From Acidimicrobiales bacterium (GTDB taxonomy: Bacteria > Actinomycetota > Acidimicrobiia > Acidimicrobiales > UBA8592), in contig JASLWO010000002.1 of assembly GCA_030740795.1 (NCBI GenBank), positions 1 through 53,028 of the forward strand: a DNA stretch of 53,028 bases, read 5' to 3'. The notes below the pieces were generated by a model. The model was not told the DNA's origin. It saw only the letters and a program-made list of their open reading frames with translations, and ran no database searches. The translations under genes were made by a program, and so were the position numbers. Positions 8,707-16,061 of the stretch are shown one piece after another. How positions within the stretch are numbered: the first letter of the stretch is position 1; every line of letters starts with the position of its first letter.

Positions 8707-9567
8707 ATGGGAAGAATGTCAGGGAAAGTAGCAGTGATAGTTGGTGGAGCTAGTGGCTTTGGTCTTGCCTGCACCGAGATGTTTGCATCTGAAGGAGCAA
8801 ATGTAGTCATTGCTGGGCGTAGAGGCGACCTTGCGAAAGAAACAGCTGAAAAATACGGTGGCTTAGGAGTTACTTGGGATGTAACAAACTTTAATCAGGG
8901 GAAGGAAGCCAAAGCTACGATCATGGACCACTTCGGTGGTATTGACGCTGCAATAAATTTTGCCGGTTACGATGATGTCCTCTCTATTAGTGAAATTACC
9001 CCTGAGCACTTAGAACCAATGGTTAACGTGCAATTTAATGGTGCAATTTATTTCCTCAGGTTCATGTGTAATGGGATGGCTGAGTCTGGAGGCGGCTCAG
9101 CTATTTTGTGTTCATCACTAACTGCCCATAATCCGAATGTTGGAAGAGTGGGATACGCTGGCGCTAAAGCTGGCATTGAATACGTGGCTAAACTTGCTGC
9201 TGTTGAATACGGAAACAGCGATGTACGTATAAATTGCATCGCTCCACATGTTATTGAAACCGCAATGACAGCCGAGATGTTCAAAATTCCTTTCGCAGTT
9301 GAATCAGTTCGGTTACAAACCCCTCTTAAACGTATGGGATACGTCGAAGATGTCGCTAACTGTGCCTTGTACCTCGCGTGTGATGAGTCTAATTACGTTA
9401 ACGGAGAAACGATCCGAGTAGATGGTGGTGCGCACACTCAGAAATTGCCATCTGACATTGATTACGCGCTTCTAGGAATTGCTAGACCTGATTTAGCAGC
9501 GGGATTCCCACGTGCCATGATCCCAGAATGGTACAAAGAGGAGCTCGAAAATAACGAGAATACCTAA
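8707..9567 (+). CDS. Short-chain dehydrogenase/reductase (SDR)
   Basis: This 286-residue SDR has a glycine motif GGASGFG at residues 13-19 and catalytic Ser 137, Tyr 150 and Lys 154 (YAGAK). The C-terminal extension of about 35 residues beyond the usual GGAH end is longer than in most classical SDRs. The frame is open from 8665, but the ATG at 8707 places the Rossmann strand at the normal distance from the N-terminus; an ATG at 8716 is also possible. There is no strong Shine-Dalgarno sequence. It transcribes away from the SDR at 7803-8594 and ends 5 bases before a convergent hydrolase. Confidence 0.88.
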   Translation: MGRMSGKVAVIVGGASGFGLACTEMFASEGANVVIAGRRGDLAKETAEKYGGLGVTWDVTNFNQGKEAKATIMDHFGGIDAAINFAGYDDVLSISEITPEHLEPMVNVQFNGAIYFLRFMCNGMAESGGGSAILCSSLTAHNPNVGRVGYAGAKAGIEYVAKLAAVEYGNSDVRINCIAPHVIETAMTAEMFKIPFAVESVRLQTPLKRMGYVEDVANCALYLACDESNYVNGETIRVDGGAHTQKLPSDIDYALLGIARPDLAAGFPRAMIPEWYKEELENNENT

Positions 9568-9572
9568 CGAAC

Positions 9573-10436
9573 TTACTTCCAAACTCCATCAAGAAACTTA
9601 ATTATTTCCTCCGCGAACACATCATTTCTATCACCAGCGACCATGTGTCCTGCTCCGGAAACGTCAACGAACTCGGCTTGCGGGTGTTCTTTCAAAAATT
9701 CTTGTGCTTCGGTCGAAGTTACGAGGTCGCTCATTTTCCCTCGTACCAAAAGGATTGGAACTTCTATGTTCTGACACACTTCGTTAAGGAGTTGAGGGTT
9801 TCTCATGTCAGGATTCGCGTCGGTTCTTTCTGAAGAAATAAAATTAGGATCCCAATGCCAGAACCAACGATCTCCGCGTTTTCGGAGATTCTTCTTTAAG
9901 CCTTCAAGGTCAGTGGGTTTTTTACGATGCGGGTTATAGTCTGCCAGAACTTCAGCGACTTCTGTAAGCGAGGTAAATCCAGTCTCGGCGTACTTCATCA
10001 TGAAATCTTTAACTTTTTCAGCTCCGGTTAGATTCATATTTGGAACGATGTCTACTAATACCAGAGAGGTTATTGAATTAGGGCGAACTTTTCCTTCAAG
10101 GTACATTCCGACCAGCCCTCCCAGAGACGCCCCAACTAATACAGGATGAATTCTAAGTTCTTGAAGGACATGAACGACATCCTCAGAGAATTGACCCAAC
10201 TGGTATTGTTTATTTGAGGACCAACCTGATCTTCCGTGGCCACGCAAGTCAAGGGTAATAGCATAAATACCGTTGCTCGCCAGTCGCCTGGCAGTAGCAT
10301 CCCAAGAGTGGCGTGTCTGTCCGCCTCCATGAAGAAGAAGGACTGATTTCTCTGAAGCTGAACCCCAAAGGTCAACCTCTATCGCAAGACCAGATGAAGT
10401 CGTAAAGGTTTTCGTGAGTGGATAGAGATCTCCCAT
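9573..10436 (-). CDS. Alpha/beta-fold hydrolase
   Basis: This 287-residue alpha/beta hydrolase has oxyanion-hole segment LLHGGGQTRHSWD at 34-46, nucleophile elbow GASLG with Ser 104, acid Asp 237 and His 264 (GAGHMVAG). The RGHGRSG block near 65-71 resembles C-C bond hydrolases and lactonases/esterases. It sits 8 bases downstream of the CoA-transferase gene and should be co-transcribed with it and with the selenoprotein-like gene. The substrate cannot be told from sequence. Confidence 0.88.
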   Translation of the reverse strand: MGDLYPLTKTFTTSSGLAIEVDLWGSASEKSVLLLHGGGQTRHSWDATARRLASNGIYAITLDLRGHGRSGWSSNKQYQLGQFSEDVVHVLQELRIHPVLVGASLGGLVGMYLEGKVRPNSITSLVLVDIVPNMNLTGAEKVKDFMMKYAETGFTSLTEVAEVLADYNPHRKKPTDLEGLKKNLRKRGDRWFWHWDPNFISSERTDANPDMRNPQLLNEVCQNIEVPILLVRGKMSDLVTSTEAQEFLKEHPQAEFVDVSGAGHMVAGDRNDVFAEEIIKFLDGVWK

Positions 10437-10444
10437 AAGTGTGT

Positions 10445-11623
10445 TTAAGAAATAGTTCCTGAATCACGAAGTCCGATTATTTCCTCCGACGTGTAACCGA
10501 TTTCACTTAAAAGTTCATCCGTATGCTCACAATAAGTTGGCGCAGGAGTCGATTCGTGTTCAGGGTCTCCGTTAAAAGTTGCCCCTTGCCGTGGGACGCG
10601 TAGTCGTCCAACCACAGGGTGTTCTTTCTCTCGGATTGATCCAATATCAACTACGTGGGGGTCATTCGCTACGTCTGAAGGGTCTAGAACACTAACGGCA
10701 GGGACATCTGCGATTTGGCATTTATCCAAAGCTTCTTTAGTTGTGAAAGCGCCAAGCATCTCATCAAATGCCCCATACCAAGCTGTGAAGTTCTTACTTC
10801 TATTGCTTGCAGAAGAGAAACGTTCATCAGTAGCTAGGTCCATTCTTTCCAATGCTTTACAAACTGCTTCCCACTGGCTATCAGTGCCAGCTGTTACAGA
10901 CACCCAGCCATCAGAAGTAGAGAAAAGCTGGTACGAACTCAAGAGATTAGGTAGGTGCAGAGCGTCTTCATCAAGAAGAGTCTCATGCATCATCACATCA
11001 GGCCAGTTAAACGCAATGTTCGCTTCAAGCATTGAGACTTCAACATATTGGCCTTTCCCAGTGGTACTCCTTGCCAATAGCGCAGCTGTAATTGCTTGCG
11101 ATGTAGTAAGCGCCGCTACTTTGTCTGCAACCATACCTCGGATTAGATTTGGCCCTGATTCAGTTTTTTGCGCACCCGCCCAACCCGAAAGTGCCTGTAT
11201 AACCGGATCGTAAACTGGTCGTCCGCTGTAAGGTCCTTTAGAACCAAATCCTGATGAAGAGACATAAACAAGAGAGGGATTTATCTCTAACGCTGCCTCA
11301 GCGGAAAATCCTAAACGTGCTACCGCCCCGGGTCGGAATCCCTCAATGAAAACATCTGCTTCTTTAACAAATGCCCATAGAATCGCTTTCGCTTTCTCAT
11401 GAGATAGATCTAAGCCAATTGATCGTTTCCCAGCATTAGCATTTACAAACCATCCAGACATGTTATTTTTGCGACTCCCATACATGCGAAGGTCATCGCC
11501 ACCAGTAGTGTTTTCAACTTTGATAATTTCAGCACCCTGAGAAGCTAACAAATGAGTAGCTCCGGGAACTGCAATCATCTGAGCCAATTCAACTATCTTA
11601 ATTCCAGCTAAGGGACCTGACAT
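10445..11623 (-). CDS. CaiB/BaiF family III CoA transferase
   Basis: This 392-residue type III CoA transferase moves CoA between carboxylic acids through acyl-aspartyl intermediates. The N-terminal GIKIVELAQMIAVPGATHLLASQGAE segment, the family block IEGFRPGAVARLG near 93-105 and the catalytic Asp 167 (RGMVADKVA) are all visible. Length is normal for the family, whose members form interlocked dimers. It follows the UGA-containing redox gene by 21 bases and precedes an alpha/beta hydrolase by 8, suggesting a short operon for activation of an organic acid. The substrate is unknown. Confidence 0.92.
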   Translation of the reverse strand: MSGPLAGIKIVELAQMIAVPGATHLLASQGAEIIKVENTTGGDDLRMYGSRKNNMSGWFVNANAGKRSIGLDLSHEKAKAILWAFVKEADVFIEGFRPGAVARLGFSAEAALEINPSLVYVSSSGFGSKGPYSGRPVYDPVIQALSGWAGAQKTESGPNLIRGMVADKVAALTTSQAITAALLARSTTGKGQYVEVSMLEANIAFNWPDVMMHETLLDEDALHLPNLLSSYQLFSTSDGWVSVTAGTDSQWEAVCKALERMDLATDERFSSASNRSKNFTAWYGAFDEMLGAFTTKEALDKCQIADVPAVSVLDPSDVANDPHVVDIGSIREKEHPVVGRLRVPRQGATFNGDPEHESTPAPTYCEHTDELLSEIGYTSEEIIGLRDSGTIS

Positions 11624-11644
11624 TATTCCACCGAACTCATTAAA

Positions 11645-12175
11645 TTACCCATGAGAATAAAAAGAAGGATCTTCACTAGGATCAGAAGTTAAATTCACTG
11701 GGCAATCATTAGCTACATCAAGGACCGCAAGAAGCCTGCCGATGCCAAGACAAAATCCTATCAAAGCTAGCAACTCTAGAATTTGCTGATCAGAGAACAC
11801 CGCCTTTACTCTTCTCCAGAAATCGTCATCGCTGCGCATAGAGATATGGTCAAAAACAAACCTTTCTGCCATCTGCGCTGCCAATTTCTCTTGTTCTGAG
11901 AATGCGCCGATCTCATCATATTCTTCTACCCGATGATAAAGATCATCATCTAAACCTTGCTGCATCGCCGATGCAGAACGAGTATCAAGTCATATATGGC
12001 AATCATTAATTTGCGCTATGCGCATTCGTGCTACTTCTCGGACTCTTGTATCCAAAGAAACCTTTGTATACAAGGCATCCCCAGCGATCCCTATCCCTTT
12101 CCCGACGTTTGGCTGCAGGTGCCAAAGCCTGCTTCGTTCCAAACCTTCACCTTCTGGAATATCAACTCTTGCCAT
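11645..12175 (-). CDS. Putative selenoprotein: AhpD/carboxymuconolactone-decarboxylase-like protein with CxxU motif
   Basis: Read through one in-frame TGA at 11990-11992, this is a 176-residue protein of the carboxymuconolactone decarboxylase/AhpD superfamily. The first half ends REVARMRIAQINDCHI; the TGA is residue 62; the same frame continues LDTRSASAMQQGL to a normal C-terminus. Relatives have Cys at this position, giving the CxxC pair of AhpD-type peroxidatic proteins, so the site here reads Cys59-His-Ile-Sec62. A hairpin of bacterial SECIS type follows. Glu 47 in VREVAR is also conserved. An AGGGGG ribosome site lies 4 bases before the ATG at 12175. The likely role is thiol/selenol-dependent peroxide or disulfide chemistry. 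A nonsense mutation or sequencing error is the alternative. Confidence 0.75.
11960..11976 (-). promoter_or_regulatory. Candidate bacterial SECIS hairpin
   Basis: Downstream of the UGA, after 13 bases, the mRNA reads CTGCATC-GGC-GATGCAG: a perfect 7-bp stem with a 3-base loop whose first two bases are G. The loop begins 21 bases after the UGA. Known bacterial SECIS elements have a short G-containing apical loop about 16-37 bases after the UGA, which this fits. It lies inside the reading frame, as bacterial SECIS elements do, and would recruit SelB. Confidence 0.7.
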
Positions 12176-12255
12176 AATGCCCCCTACATGAATTCGTTAC
12201 TTTACCTTTTTACTTTAGCTTGACCATAAGGGGGAAGAAAGGCTAAGCAGAAAGC

Positions 12256-12933
12256 ATGGAAGAATTCAATCTTAATGAAGTAGACCGGTTGTTAACAACA
12301 ACAAGAGCAGTACGGAAACGTCTTGACCTTGAGCGGGAAGTCCCACGAGACCTTATTCTTGATTGTGTTAGGGTCTCGACGCAGGCACCCGCTGGGGGAA
12401 ATTATCAAAAGTGGCGGTGGGTTATCGTTGATGATCCTATAAAGAAAGGGATCATTGCTGATGCCTACCGAGAAGCATACGCCCCCTATATAGAAGCTCA
12501 AAGAACCGCTGTTACCGATAAGGCTTCAGATGATTCGACTCTGGGGAAGATAATGTCGTCAAGTGACTACCTAGCCGAGGTACTTGAAAAGGTACCAGTC
12601 CTTGCGATTCCATGCTCTCTTGGCACACCTTCAGATATGGAAGGATCTTTAGGCGGCGGACTCCAGGGATGGTGGGGATCAGTTCTACCAGCAGTCTGGA
12701 GTTACATGCTAGCTGCTCGCGCTCGAGGATTAGGTACAGCTTGGACGACTCTCCACCTTCGGTACAACGAACGTGTCGGGGCTGCTCTTGAAATCCCAGA
12801 TACTGTGACCCAACTAGCATGTGTCCCAACTGCTTACTATTCTGGCGAAGGTTTCCGACCTGGAAAGAGAAAAGCTGCTGAGCAGGTTACTTACTGGAAT
12901 ACCTGGAAAGAAACTGATGTCCAGTCAACCTAA
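12256..12933 (+). CDS. Nitroreductase-family flavoprotein (paralogue)
   Basis: This 225-residue FMN-dependent nitroreductase-like protein is closely related to the one at 7101-7772: TTTRAVRKRLDLE near residue 14, QAPAGGNYQKWRW near 42-54 and ARGLGTAWTTLHL near 155-167 align directly. It is divergent from the selenoprotein-like gene with an 80-base intergenic region. No strong Shine-Dalgarno sequence is seen close to the ATG, though the leader is purine-rich. Its end overlaps the end of the convergent chorismate mutase gene by 4 bases. It is likely an NAD(P)H-dependent reductase of unknown substrate. Confidence 0.88.
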   Translation: MEEFNLNEVDRLLTTTRAVRKRLDLEREVPRDLILDCVRVSTQAPAGGNYQKWRWVIVDDPIKKGIIADAYREAYAPYIEAQRTAVTDKASDDSTLGKIMSSSDYLAEVLEKVPVLAIPCSLGTPSDMEGSLGGGLQGWWGSVLPAVWSYMLAARARGLGTAWTTLHLRYNERVGAALEIPDTVTQLACVPTAYYSGEGFRPGKRKAAEQVTYWNTWKETDVQST

Positions 12934-13229
12934 GATTTTGACTCACCGTGTTTTTCAGCAGTTTTTTCATGATGCCGTATCACTTCATCAACTATCAAGC
13001 GAAAGACTTTCTCCCCAAATAAAGGATCCATACCTACTATTTGAGCAATTTCATGAAGGCGAGATATTTGCTGCCTTTCCCGTTCGGGGTCCGCAGCAGG
13101 TAAATCATTCTCTGCTTTAAATTGACCTACGGCCTTTGTTATTTCAAACCGTTCGGCCAACAACCGAATCAACTGTTCATCAAGTTCATCAATTCGTTCT
13201 CTGTGGTTTCGCAAAACGTCCCTATTCAT
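12930..13229 (-). CDS. aroQ: Chorismate mutase (AroQ type)
   Basis: This 99-residue all-helical AroQ-fold chorismate mutase converts chorismate to prephenate in phenylalanine and tyrosine synthesis. Arg 12, Arg 27, Lys 38, Asp 47, Arg 50 and Glu 51 align with the active-site residues of the E. coli mutase domain (one-residue offset), with DELDEQLIRLLAERFEITKAVGQFK as the first long helix. It stands alone, without a fused prephenate dehydratase or dehydrogenase, as in many actinobacteria. No other aromatic pathway gene is nearby. The end overlaps the nitroreductase tail to tail. Confidence 0.88.
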   Translation of the reverse strand: MNRDVLRNHRERIDELDEQLIRLLAERFEITKAVGQFKAENDLPAADPERERQQISRLHEIAQIVGMDPLFGEKVFRLIVDEVIRHHEKTAEKHGESKS

Positions 13230-13415
13230 AAAATCTTAACCTCGCTACTCCTTAGTAACTGATTCGTCTTTGGAATAAGTTTAAACACTACTAGATCTCC
13301 AGCTTTCTAGCGTTTGTTTCCTGTGAACCTCTTGAAATAGTGATCTTTCCTTAAAAATGATGGAAAAAACGATCATAGAGTGGAGATTAGTTAAATCACA
13401 TGACAACATCTGATC

Positions 13416-14357
13416 ATGATCTCTTCTAGTGAAACTTTCAATGGGACTTGGCCATTTGAACCAAGATTTAGCAATGCAGCAGGATTCCAACAACATTACG
13501 TGGATGAAGGAGAAGGAGAAATAATTATTTGCCTTCATGGCGAGCCGACTTGGGGTTATCTCTATCGAAACATGATTGAACCATTGGCGAAAAATTACAG
13601 GGTAATAGTTCCAGATCATATGGGGTTTGGGAAAAGCGAAACCCCAGAGGATCGCGAATACACGTTAAAGAGCCATACGGAGAATCTAAGCTCCCTCATC
13701 GACGATCTTGACTTGAATGCAGTCACATTAGTTATGCAAGACTGGGGTGGTCCGATTGGCACTGCATATACGGTAAGAAATCCGGAAAAAGTGAGCCGCT
13801 TGGTGTATATGAATACCATCGCTGGTTATGGGAAAGTTTCAGAGGGTGTGACTCGAATCCGCGATTCGGAGTGGTTCACATGGATTGGTGAAGGATTAGA
13901 AAATGGAAGAACGGAAGCCGTTCTTAGAAATGCTGGGTCAACCGTCTTATCTATAATGAAACGACTTGGTTTCTCCAATTCAAACGTTATTAATGATTCT
14001 TGGATTAATGCTTACAGTGCTCCATTCCCTGATTATCAAAGCTCTATAGGAGCTTATGAGTTTCCCATTGATGCTTACCTCGGAAGAATAAACGAGTATG
14101 TTCTGGAAGGAATTGACGGCTTAAAGGACCTTACGTCTAAACCAGCGATCCTTATCGAAGGCTTGGAAGATAAAGCAATCCCGCCAGAGTTCGCAATAGC
14201 TGATTTCAAGTCACTGTGGCCTTCATCACCAATTATTGAACTTTCTGGAGTGGGGCATTTCTGTCAAGAAGATGCTCCTGAAATATTGGTTTCAAGCATT
14301 CAGCAATTCATGCAAACAAAGAAATACGATGCAGAAATTACTAGGAATAAAAAATGA
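13416..14357 (+). CDS. Haloalkane-dehalogenase-like alpha/beta hydrolase
   Basis: This 313-residue hydrolase has the haloalkane dehalogenase signature HGEPTWGYLYR at 41-51, with an aspartate nucleophile, Asp 109, in MQDWGG. The following Trp 110 corresponds to a halide-binding tryptophan. His 281 (GVGHFCQ) and Asp 252 or Glu 251 can complete the triad. Members cleave carbon-halogen bonds, but close homologues also act on other ester-like substrates, so dehalogenation is a hypothesis. It is 3 bases upstream of an acyl-CoA ligase gene, which suggests that its product is further oxidised to an acid and activated. The start lacks a clear ribosome site. Confidence 0.82.
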   Translation: MISSSETFNGTWPFEPRFSNAAGFQQHYVDEGEGEIIICLHGEPTWGYLYRNMIEPLAKNYRVIVPDHMGFGKSETPEDREYTLKSHTENLSSLIDDLDLNAVTLVMQDWGGPIGTAYTVRNPEKVSRLVYMNTIAGYGKVSEGVTRIRDSEWFTWIGEGLENGRTEAVLRNAGSTVLSIMKRLGFSNSNVINDSWINAYSAPFPDYQSSIGAYEFPIDAYLGRINEYVLEGIDGLKDLTSKPAILIEGLEDKAIPPEFAIADFKSLWPSSPIIELSGVGHFCQEDAPEILVSSIQQFMQTKKYDAEITRNKK

Positions 14358-14360
14358 ACT

Positions 14361-16049
14361 ATGGCTGATGTAGACAAAATAACAAAGAATATCCAAGCTG
14401 GAACCCGCGGACCTGGCGGGCAATGGGAAATCGTTAACGAAGAAGTGCTGGGTGAGGATTTCATCGTATTTAAGAATCGCCATCGCAACATTAACGAAAT
14501 GCTAAAAACGAATACGTCCAAATGGGCGGAAAGAGAATGCCTTGTCCTTGGAAATAGCCGAATTTCTTACCAGGAATTGCAAGACCGAGTTGAGTCCACT
14601 GCCTACCGGTTGCAGACCATGTACGGTATCAATGCAGGCGACCGAGTTGCTATTCTGGCTGCGAACTGCCCTGAGTGGGTTATTGGTTTCTTCGCTGCTA
14701 CACAAATTGGGGCTATCGTTTCAGCTCTTAATGGTTGGTGGACAGAAAACGAAATTAAGCATGCGATTGAACTCACTGACCCTTTATTGATAGTTGGGGA
14801 TACACGCAGATTGGCCCGCGCTGGGCCTCTTCTGGAGCAATTCCCAGTGGTTGATATCGATAAGTCCTCAAGTTTTTTTGAATCAACTGGGGAAAGCCCC
14901 GTTCACTCTGAAATCGATGAAGATGACCCTGCATTAATTCTTTTTACTTCTGGAACAACTGGGAAATCAAAAGGAGCTCTACTCTCTCATAGAAGCCTCA
15001 TTGGCTTTGTTGATGGGACGATACATAATGGCTACGAAAAAAAACTTATAGCGCTGAAGCTTTTAGATATTGATCCTTCTTCTCTGCCTTCAAACCAAGA
15101 TGTAATTTTGGCTACATCGCCTTTATTTCATATTTCAGGTTTGCCCGCTGGTGTATTAATGAATATGGCAAATGGTGCAAAAATAATTTTCCGCTCTGGC
15201 CGATTTGATCCCTCAGATGTACTCCGATTGATAGAAGAAGAAAGCATCACAAATTGGACAGCTATCGGTGATATGGGACCACGGGTAATGGCCCATCCTG
15301 ATTTCGCGACGAGAGACACTTCTTCATTAACTCGTGTAAGTAGTGGAGGAGCCCATTTATCAGAGAACATGCAGCAGTTAATAGCAGAACATTTCCCTCA
15401 AGCAGCTGGAGCTATTGGCCAAGGCTACGGAAGCAGCGAATCTTGCGGGGTTATCACTTCAATAGGAGGACAAGATTTCAAAGATTACCCTACTTCTGCA
15501 GGGCGAGCTTGTTTAGGGTACGAAATTGAAATACGGGACTCTGAAAATAACCCCCTCTCTGACGGAGAAGAAGGAGAAATTCATGTGAAGTCAGCGTACT
15601 CAATGCTCAAGTACTGGGAAAACCCTCAGGCGACAGCAGAAACATTAAAGAGCGGAAGATGGCTAGCTATGGGAGATATAGGGAAAATGGTTGATGGGAG
15701 GCTGTACATCAATTCAAGAGCTAGAGATATGATTATCAAATCAGGTGAAAATATTTACCCAGTTGAGATTGAACACCGACTGGAAAGCCACCCAGATATT
15801 CAAGAAGTAGCTGTTCTTGGGGTAGATCATGCTCAAAAAGGACAGGAAGTAAAAGCAATCGTTGTTTTGACCCCTAACGGCCATTTCAGCCCTGAAATAT
15901 TTTCAGAATGGTGTGAAGAGACATTGGCTACATACAAAATTCCAAACCATTGGGAGCATAGAGTTGATCCACTTCCAAGAACAGCAAGTGGGAAAGTCAT
16001 TAAAGGCGGCCTAACAGGTGATCGGGAACTAAGCGACTACGAAGATTAA
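14361..16049 (+). CDS. Acyl-CoA synthetase (AMP-forming)
   Basis: This 562-residue ANL-superfamily enzyme activates a carboxylic acid to acyl-CoA through an acyl-adenylate. Visible core motifs are ILFTSGTTGKSKG near residues 193-206, YGSSESCG near 354, GRWLAMGDIG near 432, RDMIIKSGENIYPVEIE near 453-470 and the C-terminal lysine motif PRTASGKV near 540. Length matches medium- or long-chain acyl-CoA ligases. It is co-directional with and 3 bases after the dehalogenase-like gene and ends 12 bases before a convergent molybdoenzyme gene. The acyl chain is not predictable from sequence. Confidence 0.92.
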   Translation: MADVDKITKNIQAGTRGPGGQWEIVNEEVLGEDFIVFKNRHRNINEMLKTNTSKWAERECLVLGNSRISYQELQDRVESTAYRLQTMYGINAGDRVAILAANCPEWVIGFFAATQIGAIVSALNGWWTENEIKHAIELTDPLLIVGDTRRLARAGPLLEQFPVVDIDKSSSFFESTGESPVHSEIDEDDPALILFTSGTTGKSKGALLSHRSLIGFVDGTIHNGYEKKLIALKLLDIDPSSLPSNQDVILATSPLFHISGLPAGVLMNMANGAKIIFRSGRFDPSDVLRLIEEESITNWTAIGDMGPRVMAHPDFATRDTSSLTRVSSGGAHLSENMQQLIAEHFPQAAGAIGQGYGSSESCGVITSIGGQDFKDYPTSAGRACLGYEIEIRDSENNPLSDGEEGEIHVKSAYSMLKYWENPQATAETLKSGRWLAMGDIGKMVDGRLYINSRARDMIIKSGENIYPVEIEHRLESHPDIQEVAVLGVDHAQKGQEVKAIVVLTPNGHFSPEIFSEWCEETLATYKIPNHWEHRVDPLPRTASGKVIKGGLTGDRELSDYED

Positions 16050-16061
16050 ACACCACCCATT

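Noticed and set aside
11990-11992. UGA reassigned as tryptophan
   Set aside because: Many genes here end in TGA (livHM, livG, livF and modB, for example), so TGA is a stop in this organism.
11645-12175. Reading the 61- and 106-residue pieces as two separate genes or as a pseudogene
   Set aside because: They are in one frame, join to a single family domain without loss, only one stop separates them, it falls at the redox Cys and a SECIS-like hairpin follows. The pseudogene option is kept as the alternative.
12180-12234. CCCCCTA and TAAGGGGG as a long-range inverted repeat
   Set aside because: The arms differ by one inserted base and the first arm is just the ribosome-binding run of the minus-strand gene.
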